Shown: piece by piece, positions 45,794 to 55,327 of the stretch
How positions within the stretch are numbered: the first letter of the stretch is position 1
Layout of the letters: every line of letters begins with the position of its first letter
Origin: Desulfobacterales bacterium
GTDB taxonomy: Bacteria > Desulfobacterota > Desulfobacteria > Desulfobacterales > JAFDDL01
Length of the DNA stretch: 64,000 nucleotides
Reading direction: 5' to 3'
Assembly: GCA_034003325.1 (NCBI GenBank)
Contig: JAVEYW010000009.1
Span: forward strand, 1 to 64,000
Program-made: the position numbers and the translations under genes
The notes under the pieces: generated by a model
What the model saw: the letters and a program-made list of their open reading frames with translations, nothing else
The model's database searches: none
Told to the model about the DNA's origin: nothing

Positions 45794-47017
45794 ATGAAAA
45801 GACATAACATGATTCTGCGGATACTAGTTTTTTCAGCTGTTTTGATGGCGATTTCAACACCCGCGCTGGCCGGAAACGTGTATAAAATGGCGTTGTCGCT
45901 TGCCATAACCGGACCGACGTCCGATGCCGGCAATCCCTATGCCAAGGGCGTTGAGGATTTTTTCAATTTTGTGAACGAAACAAAAGTGCTTGGAGATGAC
46001 ACCATTCAGTGCACGATTCGGGACGATCAGTACAATAACGATGTGACCAAAAGAAATTTCGAAGATTTCATGGATCAGGGCATTGTGTTTTATCTCAACT
46101 ACTCAACGGGAAGCACGCTGGCCCTGAAAAAGGATTTCGAGGAAGAAAAAATGCCGGTCATTCCCGCGTCTTTTCATGCCGGCAACCTGATTGACTCAAA
46201 TTATATTTTTCTTCCGATAGCGTCCTATTCCGCCCAGGCCATCGGTCTGGCCGAATATGTCGTTAAAAATCATCAGGGAGACACGCCGAAAGTCGCCATG
46301 TTCATTCATCCATCGGCGTTTGGTCGAGGGCCGGTGGAAGATCTTCAAAAAGCCGTTGCCGCCGGCCTTAAAATGGAAATTGTGGAGGTGGTGGAGCACG
46401 GCAAGGATCTCGATAACACGGCCATGTTGAAACGACTGATGAGCAAAGGCGTTCAATACGTGATCAGCCAGACTGTTCAATCACCGGTTGCCACCATGCT
46501 TCAGGATGCCAGCCGTCTCGGCCTGGTGGCCGGTTCTTTCGGCGAAGCGGGTAAAATCACCTTTCTGGGCTGCCATTACACGGGCGGAAACGATCTGATC
46601 GCGCTGGCCGGTGCGGCCGCCGAGAATTTTTACTGGACGACCTCTTACATCATCACCAATGAGCCGAGTGCAGGCGCGGATGCCCAGTTGGCGCTGGCAA
46701 AGAGATATAACCGCGATGAAAAAGCGGCCAACTCCCATAACTATGCGAACGGCATGATGGTGGCCCAGGTTGCTACCGAAGTGATTCGCCGGGCAAAGGC
46801 AAAAGGGAAGCAAATCAACAAGGAAACGTTATATGAGGAAATGCTTGCAATGAATGGAGACAACGCGTTTTCACCGGGCACCACGGTGGGGCCGGTCACC
46901 TTTTCCGCGACCGATAAAGCCGGTGTGGATACCCTTCAGCTTTATGCTGTTAAAGGGGGTGCCTTTAAATCCATCGGCGCTCCTTTTATTCCCGAGTATA
47001 CAAGCAAAATCAAGTAG
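45794..47017 (+). CDS. ABC transporter substrate-binding protein (LivK-like)
   Basis: This 407-residue type I periplasmic binding protein has a signal peptide ending PALAGN. The ligand-binding fold begins YKMALSLAITGPTSDAGNPY. AAGGAGG lies 4-10 bases before the ATG at 45794, so the longer ORF from 45722 is not used. It differs from classical LivK in the first strand and probably binds an organic or aromatic acid rather than leucine; this is an inference from the two acyl-CoA synthetases in the operon. Confidence 0.85.
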   Translation: MKRHNMILRILVFSAVLMAISTPALAGNVYKMALSLAITGPTSDAGNPYAKGVEDFFNFVNETKVLGDDTIQCTIRDDQYNNDVTKRNFEDFMDQGIVFYLNYSTGSTLALKKDFEEEKMPVIPASFHAGNLIDSNYIFLPIASYSAQAIGLAEYVVKNHQGDTPKVAMFIHPSAFGRGPVEDLQKAVAAGLKMEIVEVVEHGKDLDNTAMLKRLMSKGVQYVISQTVQSPVATMLQDASRLGLVAGSFGEAGKITFLGCHYTGGNDLIALAGAAAENFYWTTSYIITNEPSAGADAQLALAKRYNRDEKAANSHNYANGMMVAQVATEVIRRAKAKGKQINKETLYEEMLAMNGDNAFSPGTTVGPVTFSATDKAGVDTLQLYAVKGGAFKSIGAPFIPEYTSKIK

Positions 47018-47166
47018 TCGTAAGGACTGAATGGGAAGAGATGGAATCGGTGCCGCCCCGCCATCTTTCGAACCGAAACCAGGTGAATTCGGTTTCGGTT
47101 CGGAGAGGGATAATGTGGGGTTCTGAGTCATCCATTGTCTGCTGAAACTGATTGAAAAGCCGCCTT

Positions 47167-47982
47167 ATGGAAAAAAAAACTGAGAACCTGCTGGAAGTCA
47201 ATAACATCGAAGTCGTTTATAACGACATTATTCAGGTGCTCCGCGGGGTCAGTCTGAATGTTGCCGAAGGGAGTATTGTCGCCCTGCTCGGAACCAACGG
47301 CGCGGGAAAAACAACTACCTTGCGGGCCATCAGCGGACTGCTGAAGCCCGAGAACGGCTATATTCGGGAAGGATATGTTAAATTTGAGAAAGAAGACATC
47401 ACCAATGTGCTCGGAACCCAGGTCGTTCGGCTGGGTGCGGTGATGGTGCCGGAGGGGCGCAGGGTGTTCAAGCACCTTTCGGTGGATGAGAATATACGCG
47501 CTGGCTCCATCACCCGTCGGGATGGTGCGCAGAAAATTCGCGCCGACCATGAGCTGATGTACACGCATTTTCCGCGGCTATCGAACATTACCCATCGGCT
47601 TGCCGGCTATTGTTCCGGAGGAGAGCAGCAAATGATCGCCATCGCCCGAGCGCTGATGGCGGCGCCGAAAATGCTTATGCTCGATGAGCCGTCCCTTGGG
47701 TTGGCGCCCCTGTTGGTTAAAGAGATTTTCGAAAATATCGGGATTATCAACAAGAAGATGAATACTACGATTTTGGTCGTCGAGCAAAACGCCAAGATTG
47801 CACTCAATATTTCCGATTATGCGTATATTATGGAATCGGGAAAAATCGTGCTGGAGGGCGCCTCCAAAGAGTTACAGCATAATCCCGATGTCAAGGAGTT
47901 TTACATGGGCGTCACACAGGGCGGAGGCCGAAAATCCTTTAAGGAAGTAAAGTCTTATAAACGACGCAAACGCTGGATGTAA
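47167..47982 (+). CDS. livF: branched-chain amino acid-type ABC transporter ATPase (LivF type)
   Basis: This ATPase of about 271 residues has Walker A (GTNGAGKTT), signature CSGGEQQ and Walker B (MLMLDEPSLGL). The C-terminus is extended by about 30 basic residues compared with E. coli LivF. ATG at 47152 and 47167 are both possible; neither has a strong ribosome-binding site. It forms the ATPase pair with LivG. Confidence 0.88.
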   Translation: MEKKTENLLEVNNIEVVYNDIIQVLRGVSLNVAEGSIVALLGTNGAGKTTTLRAISGLLKPENGYIREGYVKFEKEDITNVLGTQVVRLGAVMVPEGRRVFKHLSVDENIRAGSITRRDGAQKIRADHELMYTHFPRLSNITHRLAGYCSGGEQQMIAIARALMAAPKMLMLDEPSLGLAPLLVKEIFENIGIINKKMNTTILVVEQNAKIALNISDYAYIMESGKIVLEGASKELQHNPDVKEFYMGVTQGGGRKSFKEVKSYKRRKRWM

Positions 47983-48112
47983 GAAGCATTGAAAATCGGG
48001 AGTCGGCGCGTTGGGAGGGGCGAAAAATTTTTCGCCCTTACGGGCTGTGGGCATCGCTCGCGTTGGTATTCATCAAATGGTTGAAGCGCCTGATAGGGAA
48101 AGGGTAAGAACA

Positions 48113-48517
48113 ATGAAATTTTTGGTGGGGTATAACGGTTCGGATGTGGCCAAAGCGGCACTGACTTTGGCGCGAACCTATGCGGAAGTGTTTAAAGCCA
48201 AGGTCTTTATCATGACGTCCATGGGAGGTGGCTCCCAAGAAACGCTGGAAACCATTACAAGGGCGGAAAATGAGCTGACGCATGCAGCGGAATTTCTGAA
48301 AGAAAAAGGGATCGAGTGCGAGACCCATCAACTCGCGCGCGGGCTTGCGCCCGGTGAGGACCTGGTGGCCTTTGCGCAAGAAAATGAGATTGACCAGATC
48401 TTTGTCGGGGTGGAGAAAAAATCGAAAACGCAGAAAATTATTCTCGGCTCTACCGCGCAGTACATCGTACTAAAAGCGCCTTGCCCGGTTGTAACCGTCA
48501 ACCGGTCGTCTATTTGA
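48113..48517 (+). CDS. universal stress protein (UspA family)
   Basis: This 134-residue single Usp domain begins MKFLVGYNGSDVAKAAL and ends with the ATP-loop pattern G(S)TAQYIVLKAPCPVVTV. The ATP-binding G-2x-G-9x-G(S/T) motif is only partly kept. AGGGTAAG precedes the ATG. It lies between transporter and acyl-CoA synthetase genes and is probably part of the same operon. Confidence 0.82.
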   Translation: MKFLVGYNGSDVAKAALTLARTYAEVFKAKVFIMTSMGGGSQETLETITRAENELTHAAEFLKEKGIECETHQLARGLAPGEDLVAFAQENEIDQIFVGVEKKSKTQKIILGSTAQYIVLKAPCPVVTVNRSSI

Positions 48518-48563
48518 GATAATACTTTTTTTCAGGCATGAAAAGATTGCCGAGGATAGCACC

Positions 48564-50084
48564 ATGGGACTTTATGATTTTACTTTCTATGATCTGATCA
48601 ATCGTAACGCCGTCGCTTTTGGCGAGCGTTTCTGTTGGATAGAGGCCGATGACGGCCGGCAATTGACGTTTAGCAATTATAAAAACCAAGTGGACTGCCT
48701 GGCGGGCGGGCTTTACCATGCCGGTATTCGCAAGGGCGATCGAATCGGCCTTGTGGGAAAAAACAGCCTGGAATTTTTTTTGCTGTACGGCGCAGCCGCG
48801 GCTCTGGGCGCTATCATGTTGCCGGTTAACTGGCGACTTTCAGCGGACGAGCTGTGCTTTAACCTGAATGATGGCGCACCCAAGTTGCTTTTTGCCGATG
48901 CCGAATTTCAACCCATGCTCAATGAAAAGCGGTCGGAATTACCCTCCATCGGAGCCTATTATAACTTAAAGGCCGATATGGGTGATGCCTTGCCTTTTAA
49001 AGAATTGCTGAATTCATTGGACGCAGCACCCCTGACGGATGTGGCCGATGCGGACGGGTTTGTTATCATTCATACGGCCGCCGTGGCGGGGCGACCCCGC
49101 GGGGCCTTGGTAAGTCACGGCAATTTTATGTGCGCAGACCTTCATTTCAACTATTATCTTAATCTATGCGCCGAGGATGTGCACCTGAATTTATTGCCCC
49201 TTTTCCATGTGGCGGGGGTGGTTATGGCCTTTAACGCCTTTCATGCCGGAGCGTTGAATATCAATGTCGGAAAATTTGATGCTGCCGCGGCCGCGCAATT
49301 GATTCGGGACAAAAGGGTTAGCCTGTGTTTTGACTTTCCGCCGATTTTAGATTCCATCCTTGATGCGGCAAGTAAAGAGAGGATTGATTTAAGTTCTTTT
49401 AAGGCGGTAGTGGGGTTGGGTACTGCGGAGGGAATGGAACGGTTCCAATCCGAAACCGGCGGCACTTACCATTGCATGTACGGGCAGACCGAAACCGCGT
49501 GTCTGGTCACCATGGGCCGATATGGCGATCGGCCGGGATCGATCGGAAAACCCATTTCTCTGGCGGATGTGTGCCTGGTGGACGAGCGGGATCAACCGGT
49601 CAAGGTCGGTGAGATCGGTGAAATCACGGTGAAAGGCCCCATGGTGTTTAAAGGGTATTGGGGGTTGCCTGAAGACAATGCTTATACGTTTCGTGACGGT
49701 CGGCACCATACCGGCGATTTGGGCCGCTTTGATTCGGACGGATTTTTATTTTATGCGGGCAGAAAAGAAGAGAAAGAACTCATCAAGCCGGGGGGTGAAA
49801 ACGTTTATCCCGCCGAGGTGGAAAAAGTTATCTTGCAGCATCCGGCGGTGCTGAAAACGGTCGTGATCGGTGTGCCGGATCCCAAATGGAAAGAAGGCAT
49901 CAAGGCGGTTTGTCAACTTCATTTGGGACAGACACTTTCCGCTGCGGAGCTGATGCGCTTTGTGGCGGATCGTATCGCCAGTTATAAAAAACCCCAATAC
50001 GTGGAATTTGTCAGCGAGTTGCCCTTAAAATCCGATGGAACCCCGGATCGGGCCCGGATAAAATCGCTATATGGGCAACCTTAA
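48564..50084 (+). CDS. AMP-forming acyl-CoA synthetase
   Basis: This 506-residue member of the adenylate-forming family has the YGQTE motif (in CMYGQTETACLV), the HTGDLGRFDSDGF hinge region and a C-terminal Lys region (PLKSDGTPDRARIK). The P-loop is unusual: HTAAVAGRPRGALVSHG instead of (T/S)SGTTGxPKG, with Arg in place of the Lys. Length fits medium-chain or aromatic-acid CoA ligases. Function is likely but the altered P-loop may lower or change activity. Confidence 0.8.
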   Translation: MGLYDFTFYDLINRNAVAFGERFCWIEADDGRQLTFSNYKNQVDCLAGGLYHAGIRKGDRIGLVGKNSLEFFLLYGAAAALGAIMLPVNWRLSADELCFNLNDGAPKLLFADAEFQPMLNEKRSELPSIGAYYNLKADMGDALPFKELLNSLDAAPLTDVADADGFVIIHTAAVAGRPRGALVSHGNFMCADLHFNYYLNLCAEDVHLNLLPLFHVAGVVMAFNAFHAGALNINVGKFDAAAAAQLIRDKRVSLCFDFPPILDSILDAASKERIDLSSFKAVVGLGTAEGMERFQSETGGTYHCMYGQTETACLVTMGRYGDRPGSIGKPISLADVCLVDERDQPVKVGEIGEITVKGPMVFKGYWGLPEDNAYTFRDGRHHTGDLGRFDSDGFLFYAGRKEEKELIKPGGENVYPAEVEKVILQHPAVLKTVVIGVPDPKWKEGIKAVCQLHLGQTLSAAELMRFVADRIASYKKPQYVEFVSELPLKSDGTPDRARIKSLYGQP

Positions 50085-50450
50085 CCCATCGGAATGCATA
50101 CCTCGAAAAAATCGGGATATCTCCAAGCACTGTGAGCCGTGTGGTGCTCGACGTTTTTTATAGGGATTTTTCTGTTTCTATTAAAGCGTTATAGCGCTTT
50201 CTTGCGTGGCATAATCAGCTCCAAATCGTCTTTTTCAATCCGATAGCCGCTTGCCAGATACCGGTCTGATTCGGTCTTGACAAACGGATTATATTTTGAC
50301 TTGCTTTTCCCTGAGTAAGCACACCCCGTGTATGAGCGGTCGCAGGGGCGGTGTTGGCGATGTTTATTATATTGGGTGCCGGGAGATCGAAAATTGATAT
50401 CTCGAAACCTTAAACTGCTTGAATAAGCGAGGGAGAAAATTAATCGTATT
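50085..50450. other. intergenic region with decayed coding traces
   Basis: After the acyl-CoA synthetase an open stretch reads GISPSTVSRVVLDVF, helix-turn-helix-like, then stops. On the other strand a short C-terminal fragment ends ELIMPRKKAL near 50189. AAAGCG/CGCTTT (50183-50200) forms a small hairpin. No intact gene. Confidence 0.45.
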
Positions 50451-50942
50451 ATGAACGATTTGACGAGTACTGATTCCAATTCAAGAGTCAAGTTGACTGG
50501 CCCGCATACATTCCACATGGAAGGATGGATCAGTTGTGCGCCCTTTGAAAGACTGCTTCGCATGGATATACTTGAGGCGCTAAATGGCCGAGCAGTGCTG
50601 ACAATGCCATTTCTTATCGATTATGCCCAAGGCGCGGGGCTGATGCACGGCGGCGCTCTAGTAAGCCTTGCCGATACGGCTGTTGTGATGGCCATCAAAA
50701 GCATTCTGCCTTCCGGGACGCATTTTGCAACCATATCTCTGATGTCAAAATTTCTTTACCCGGTCAAATGCGGTATAGTGACTGCTGTTGCTGAAGTTTT
50801 GCAACCTGAAGAGAGAACTTTATCCGGCCGGGCCACTGTTTACAATGATAAAAAAAAAGAAGTGCTTGAATTTGAGTCTGTTTTCAAAATAGCCAAGGAT
50901 GCCAGTATAAAAGGGGTGAAGATCACCCCGGGGATGGCCTGA
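50451..50942 (+). CDS. hotdog-fold thioesterase (PaaI type)
   Basis: This 163-residue protein has a single hotdog domain with the PaaI/4HBT pattern LMHGGALVSLADTAVVMA (about 64-81). It would hydrolyse acyl- or aryl-CoA thioesters, releasing CoA from compounds made by the nearby synthetases. The start at 50451 (ATGAACGATTTG) is accepted for lack of a better one; the first 40 residues are poorly conserved in the family. It may have its own promoter in the upstream gap. Confidence 0.78.
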   Translation: MNDLTSTDSNSRVKLTGPHTFHMEGWISCAPFERLLRMDILEALNGRAVLTMPFLIDYAQGAGLMHGGALVSLADTAVVMAIKSILPSGTHFATISLMSKFLYPVKCGIVTAVAEVLQPEERTLSGRATVYNDKKKEVLEFESVFKIAKDASIKGVKITPGMA

Positions 50943-51125
50943 ATGGCTCGGGTTAGTATTTGACATCATAGTAGATATGTGATGTTATTGTCATCGTTGA
51001 ATGGCCCATCCTTTTTGCCGTTTTGGGACTCTACATCGGCACTACGCCGGCCTATGACGCCCGCGCTTTGCTGACGGATCAAACGCATGCGTTGGATGAA
51101 TCGGTATGGAGATCTTCGAGCAGTC

Positions 51126-52490
51126 ATGGAAATATCACAATGCTGGAAAACCATTATTGATACCCTTCAGGATGGTCTGATCGTGGTGGATACGGCCGGC
51201 GTGATTCAGGCGGTCAACCCGGCGGCTGAGAGGCTGACCGGTTATGCCATGAAGGAGCTCATCGGCAGTTCTTGCCGCATTCTGAATTGCACCGGGTGCA
51301 AAATTATCGGCAAAGGAGTGGGGAAAGATTTTTGCAAATTATTTACCGTTGGAGAATCCAGAGGGAAGCAATGCGTGATCACTCAGAAGGATAACCGGTC
51401 GGTTTCCATTCATAAAAGTGCGACACTGCTCAAAGGGCCGACAGGAGAAGTGGTCGGTGCCGTTGAGATTCTTACCGACATGTCCGAGCTGATGCGCAAG
51501 CAGACGGAAATCGAATCGCTTCGAAAAACGCTGCATATGGATGACGGGTATCATGGTATTTTAGGGAAATCCCCGGCTATCGAACGGTTATTCGAGCTGA
51601 TTGATAGCGTGGCCCCATCCAATGCGCCGGTTCTTATTCAAGGACAAAGTGGCACCGGCAAGGAACTGGTTGCCCGGGCGATTCATGAGGTCAGCAACAG
51701 AAAGGCGGGACCGTTTGTAAAGGTCAATTGCGCAGCCCTGAATGAGAGCTTACTGGAAAGCGAATTATTCGGTCATGTGAAGGGTGCTTTTACTGGTGCG
51801 GACCGGGATCGTATCGGGCGGTTTGAAGCAGCGCACGGGGGCACGATTTTCCTCGATGAGGTGGGGGATATTCCGCTATCCATCCAGGTCAAGCTGCTTC
51901 GCGTGCTTGAAGAAAAGGAAATCGAGCGGGTCGGGGACCATAAACCGGTCAGCGTGGACGTGCGGATTGTTTCGGCCACCCATCGAAATCTGGAAGAATT
52001 GGTGGCAAACGGGGCGTTCCGGGAAGATCTCTTTTTTCGAATCAACGTGTTTCCGTTGTATTGCCCGCCGCTCTCAGAGCGCATAGAGGATATTCCGCTC
52101 ATTGTGCAGCATTTTATCGATCGTCATTCGGAAAAAGGGAATAAAAAAATACTGGGTTTGACCGCCGAAGCCATGCGGCTGCTTTTATCGCATCCGTGGC
52201 CGGGAAATGTGCGGGAGCTTCGAAATGCCATTGAATATGCGTTTGTGTTGTGTCCGGGCGGGTATGTGGAGGTGGCCCATATGCCGCCTAAGATTTCCGC
52301 GGGCAATGGCAACACCGTGTGCTTCAGGCCGCCCGATCCGGCGAATTCCGAAGAACAGTCCAAATTTCTTGACTTATTGCGCCGAACCGGCGGCAACCAG
52401 TCGGAGACGGCCCGCTTATTAGGGGTTAGCCGCGTGACGGTATGGAAGCGGATCAAAAAATATGGTATTCGGCTGCCACAGGATTTATAA
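51126..52490 (+). CDS. sigma54-dependent activator with Cys-rich PAS domain
   Basis: This protein of about 454 residues has a PAS domain (about 5-120), an AAA+ domain (about 145-375) with GQSGTGKE Walker A (173-180), the sigma54-contact loop GAFTGA (220-225), and a Fis-type helix-turn-helix at the C-terminus (NQSETARLLGVSRVTVWKRI). The PAS domain contains C50, C55, C58 and C70, which could bind an Fe-S cluster or another metal. No phospho-receiver is present, so it senses directly. It lies after the acyl-CoA/thioesterase genes; its targets are unknown. ATG at 51087 is an alternative start. Confidence 0.9.
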   Translation: MEISQCWKTIIDTLQDGLIVVDTAGVIQAVNPAAERLTGYAMKELIGSSCRILNCTGCKIIGKGVGKDFCKLFTVGESRGKQCVITQKDNRSVSIHKSATLLKGPTGEVVGAVEILTDMSELMRKQTEIESLRKTLHMDDGYHGILGKSPAIERLFELIDSVAPSNAPVLIQGQSGTGKELVARAIHEVSNRKAGPFVKVNCAALNESLLESELFGHVKGAFTGADRDRIGRFEAAHGGTIFLDEVGDIPLSIQVKLLRVLEEKEIERVGDHKPVSVDVRIVSATHRNLEELVANGAFREDLFFRINVFPLYCPPLSERIEDIPLIVQHFIDRHSEKGNKKILGLTAEAMRLLLSHPWPGNVRELRNAIEYAFVLCPGGYVEVAHMPPKISAGNGNTVCFRPPDPANSEEQSKFLDLLRRTGGNQSETARLLGVSRVTVWKRIKKYGIRLPQDL

Positions 52491-52504
52491 AACAGCAGCT
52501 TAGG

Positions 52505-52612
52505 CCCTTTACCAGAAACATGCACGCTTTTGCGTGTACATTCGCCGAAGGTGAAAATGACTTTTATGCATCCCAGCATCCCAGCATCCCAGCATCCGGC
52601 TTTGCCGGATTT
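52505..52612 (-). repeat. R1 dispersed repeat, copy e
   Basis: Inverted copy with three 8-bp units, filling the gap between the sigma54 activator and mobB. As in copy b, the plus strand carries GAAGGTGAAA followed by ATG, but that frame is not used by mobB. Confidence 0.9.
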
Positions 52613-52654
52613 GGAAGTCGGGATGAGACAGCAAGCGAATATAAGGCCCCTTAC

Positions 52655-53176
52655 ATGACGGCGCAAAACGTCAACCCGCTGGGCCCCCCGGTCGTGCCGA
52701 TCGTCGGCTTTTCCGGTGCTGGCAAAACCACCTTGCTGGTCAAGGTGATTGAAGCGCTTTCTTTGCGCGGGTTTCGCATCGGCACCATCAAACATCACAG
52801 CCATGATTTTGAAATGGATGTGCCGGGTAAGGATACCTGGCGGCATAAGCAAGCCGGTGCGAGTACGACACTAATTTCTTCACCCAACCGGATTGGTATG
52901 GTCCGGGACGTGGCGTCTGAAATGCGCCTGGATGAACTAATCCCGCTGGTGTCCGCTGTCGATGTCATTCTGGTAGAAGGGTTTAAACAGATAAAACGGG
53001 ATAAGCTTGAAGTTTTCAGGCCGGAAGTTTCAGCACAACCGGCCTGCCTGAAGGATGAATACCTCGTGGCGCTTATCAGTGACACACCGATCGAGATTGG
53101 GGTGCCTCGATTTTCGCCATTCGATGTCAAAGGAGTGACCGATTTTATTGTCACCCATTTTCAGCTAGCCCGCTAA
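52655..53176 (+). CDS. mobB: molybdopterin-guanine dinucleotide biosynthesis adaptor MobB
   Basis: This 173-residue P-loop protein has GFSGAGKTT (18-26), IKHHSHDFEMD and a Walker-B-like VILVEGFK. MobB assists MobA in making the dinucleotide form of the molybdenum cofactor. ATG at 52655 with ATAAGG upstream is chosen; the open frame runs back to 52442 through an R1 repeat, which is not protein-like. It is convergent with the molybdopterin-binding gene, overlapping it by four bases. Confidence 0.9.
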   Translation: MTAQNVNPLGPPVVPIVGFSGAGKTTLLVKVIEALSLRGFRIGTIKHHSHDFEMDVPGKDTWRHKQAGASTTLISSPNRIGMVRDVASEMRLDELIPLVSAVDVILVEGFKQIKRDKLEVFRPEVSAQPACLKDEYLVALISDTPIEIGVPRFSPFDVKGVTDFIVTHFQLAR

Positions 53177-54204
53177 GCCCCTTTTCCGAAAGGACAATGC
53201 GGAAAGGTGCACGAGTCGCAGTCCTGGCAGAGTCCGCCATGGCCCAACGCGGCCAGTTGCAGCTTTCCGATTTTTTCTCCCGCTAGAATTCTGGGTAATA
53301 TCAGATCCAGCACCGTGATGCGATGATGCAGCCCGCACGCCGGCATACCCAGTACCGGTACCTTGCCGATGTAGGCCACAAGGAACATGGCGCCGGGCAA
53401 TGCGGCCGCGCCGTAATGAATGTCATCCGCACCGGCTTTTCGAATGCCGGCCCGCGAAACATCGTCCGGATCGACGCTCATGCCGCCGCTGGTCAAAATC
53501 AGCTCACAGCCGGCTTCGATATGCTTATGAATAACGTCCGCAATTATCTCCTCGTTGTCCGGCACAAGGGCGGATGCGATCACCTCGGAGCCAAGCGCTT
53601 GCACCTTTTGGGTCAGAATGGCGGCATAACGGTCTTCAATGAGACCACTGAACACTTCATTGCCGGTGATCACAAGCCCGACCCGAACCTGACGCAACGG
53701 TTTGATCGATACAACCGCGCCGTTTTGCCTGGCGATGGCGGCGGCGCGTTCAATGACGGCGCGCTTCATGACCAGCGGAATGGCCCGCGTGGCGGCCACC
53801 TGCTCTCCTTTTTTGACGAGAGAATGCGTGTGTTGCGTGGCACACATCACCTCATCGACCATATTGAAAGCGATCAGCGCGGTGGCATCAACATACAAGA
53901 TCCCATCTCTGTCCGACAGCAATTTGATCTTTCCCTCATGGGGATGATGGTCATGAACAATGCCGTCTCCAGCCAGGGCATCGGCCAGAATGAGCGCGGC
54001 CTGGTCTTCATGAATCTCGCCTTCTTCCAGTTCGAGTTCATACAGATGGTTTTTCCCGAGCCGCTGCAAACGGCAAATGTCTTCGTTGCAAACCGTGTGT
54101 CCCTTTTTAAACGCCGCGCCTTTAAACTCGCCGGGGCGAATTTCGGTGATATCGTGCGCGAGGGCGGTGCCTACAGCGTTTTCTATGGGTATCTTCTTGC
54201 GCAT
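53173..54204 (-). CDS. molybdopterin-binding protein (MoeA/MogA-like)
   Basis: This 343-residue protein has an N-terminal region of unknown type and a MoCF-biosynthesis domain (about 170-310) with VGLVITGNEVF, TSGGMSVDPDD and PVLGMPACGLHH. It ends with a Cys-rich tail, CQDCDSCTFPHCPFG, which could hold a metal or Fe-S cluster. It probably inserts or senses Mo/W cofactor. It follows fmdE by 62 bp on the same strand. Full MoeA proteins have extra domains III and IV order that I cannot see here, so I do not name it moeA. Confidence 0.82.
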   Translation of the reverse strand: MRKKIPIENAVGTALAHDITEIRPGEFKGAAFKKGHTVCNEDICRLQRLGKNHLYELELEEGEIHEDQAALILADALAGDGIVHDHHPHEGKIKLLSDRDGILYVDATALIAFNMVDEVMCATQHTHSLVKKGEQVAATRAIPLVMKRAVIERAAAIARQNGAVVSIKPLRQVRVGLVITGNEVFSGLIEDRYAAILTQKVQALGSEVIASALVPDNEEIIADVIHKHIEAGCELILTSGGMSVDPDDVSRAGIRKAGADDIHYGAAALPGAMFLVAYIGKVPVLGMPACGLHHRITVLDLILPRILAGEKIGKLQLAALGHGGLCQDCDSCTFPHCPFGKGA

Positions 54205-54266
54205 GGTGACTCCTTACGATGCAAAATTTAATTTCCGCCTTTTGATCGTGCTAACAGGGAAGGTGA

Positions 54267-54902
54267 TTATTCCGCCTTTTTTTCGGGTATCCAATTCATA
54301 TTTGGCCAGGATACTTCGCGGGCGTTTTTAAAATAGGATTGCCCCGCGCAGATTTTGCAAAACACACGCCCACTCGAAATCACTTCACGATGGTCCCGGA
54401 CCACCTGACCACAGTTGCTGCAGGTCACTTTCCGGCGGGTCGGGCCCGGAAAATCATATTCACTCAGGATGACTTCGACCGCATGAACCCGGAACAGCAC
54501 GCTGTCCGGCATGCGCTTGTAGGCTTCGATTTGCTGGTCCGGGTAGTTTCTAATATCCGGGGCATACGCCGATACCAAGTCCCTGGATTCTTCCGTGGAC
54601 ACAATCCGAAAGGCCTTTTGCGTTTCAAGGTTTACAAACGTGGCTGCCATAATGCCAAAATCCATGTGTTTCAGGGACCGGCGGCCGAGCTTTACCCCCG
54701 TGGTATGCGCTACGGCATCGCCCGTGCAGCGGTCCATCTCCACATAAACAATCAGTTTTTTAATCTGATCGCGGCGTTTGGGCTCATCCAGTCCGATCAG
54801 CCTGCAGCCGAGAATGGCCATGCGGACCCCCACGACCTGTCCTGGGCAAAGATGGCCGTGTGCCTCGACCGATGATGCCAAAAGTTTTTCAAAAGGTTCC
54901 AC
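54267..54902 (-). CDS. FmdE family protein with zinc-ribbon tail
   Basis: This 211-residue protein has an FmdE domain (1-150), with the family motif HGHLCPGQVVGVRMA (15-29) and further Cys at 33 and 59. A C-terminal treble-clef-like zinc ribbon has C161, C164, C182 and C185. FmdE was named from the formylmethanofuran dehydrogenase operon and is linked to molybdenum/tungsten enzymes; its exact role is unknown. It lies upstream of the molybdopterin-binding gene, with which it probably forms an operon. Confidence 0.88.
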   Translation of the reverse strand: MEPFEKLLASSVEAHGHLCPGQVVGVRMAILGCRLIGLDEPKRRDQIKKLIVYVEMDRCTGDAVAHTTGVKLGRRSLKHMDFGIMAATFVNLETQKAFRIVSTEESRDLVSAYAPDIRNYPDQQIEAYKRMPDSVLFRVHAVEVILSEYDFPGPTRRKVTCSNCGQVVRDHREVISSGRVFCKICAGQSYFKNAREVSWPNMNWIPEKKAE

Positions 54903-55327
54903 GCTGTGTTCCCATGATATTTAAGCCAAGGATTGAAGGGCTGCAGCCAAGTGCTTTCATCGAATAGATCTGGTTGCGCTGCTTGTTCCCGATAATGACC
55001 GAGCCTGTTATGCGACAGCTTTTTTATCGTCTCAACGTATACCATAATGAATCAACTTACAAATTCAACTTTCGGCGCGGGCGAGCCGGTGCCTCCTTAA
55101 GATGATCCCGCCTTATCAGAGTCGCTTTCAGACACAGCGGCGATAGAAGGTATCGGTCAGATGCTTGATGCGACCGTACAAGCAGTTTGATCACGCTGAA
55201 GATCCATAATGAACCTGCTGGTCGCGTTCGGTTTGGGGGCAATTGACGCTTGCTTTTACGTGGTGGCGTCACTATTATTGATTGATAAATTCCGGTTGAA
55301 AATTGCGCCGCAACAATCGCGCAACAT

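Noticed and set aside
52442-52654. Extended N-terminus of MobB
   Set aside because: This part translates the R1 repeat and the end of the preceding gene; ATG at 52655 has a ribosome-binding site and leads straight into the P-loop domain.
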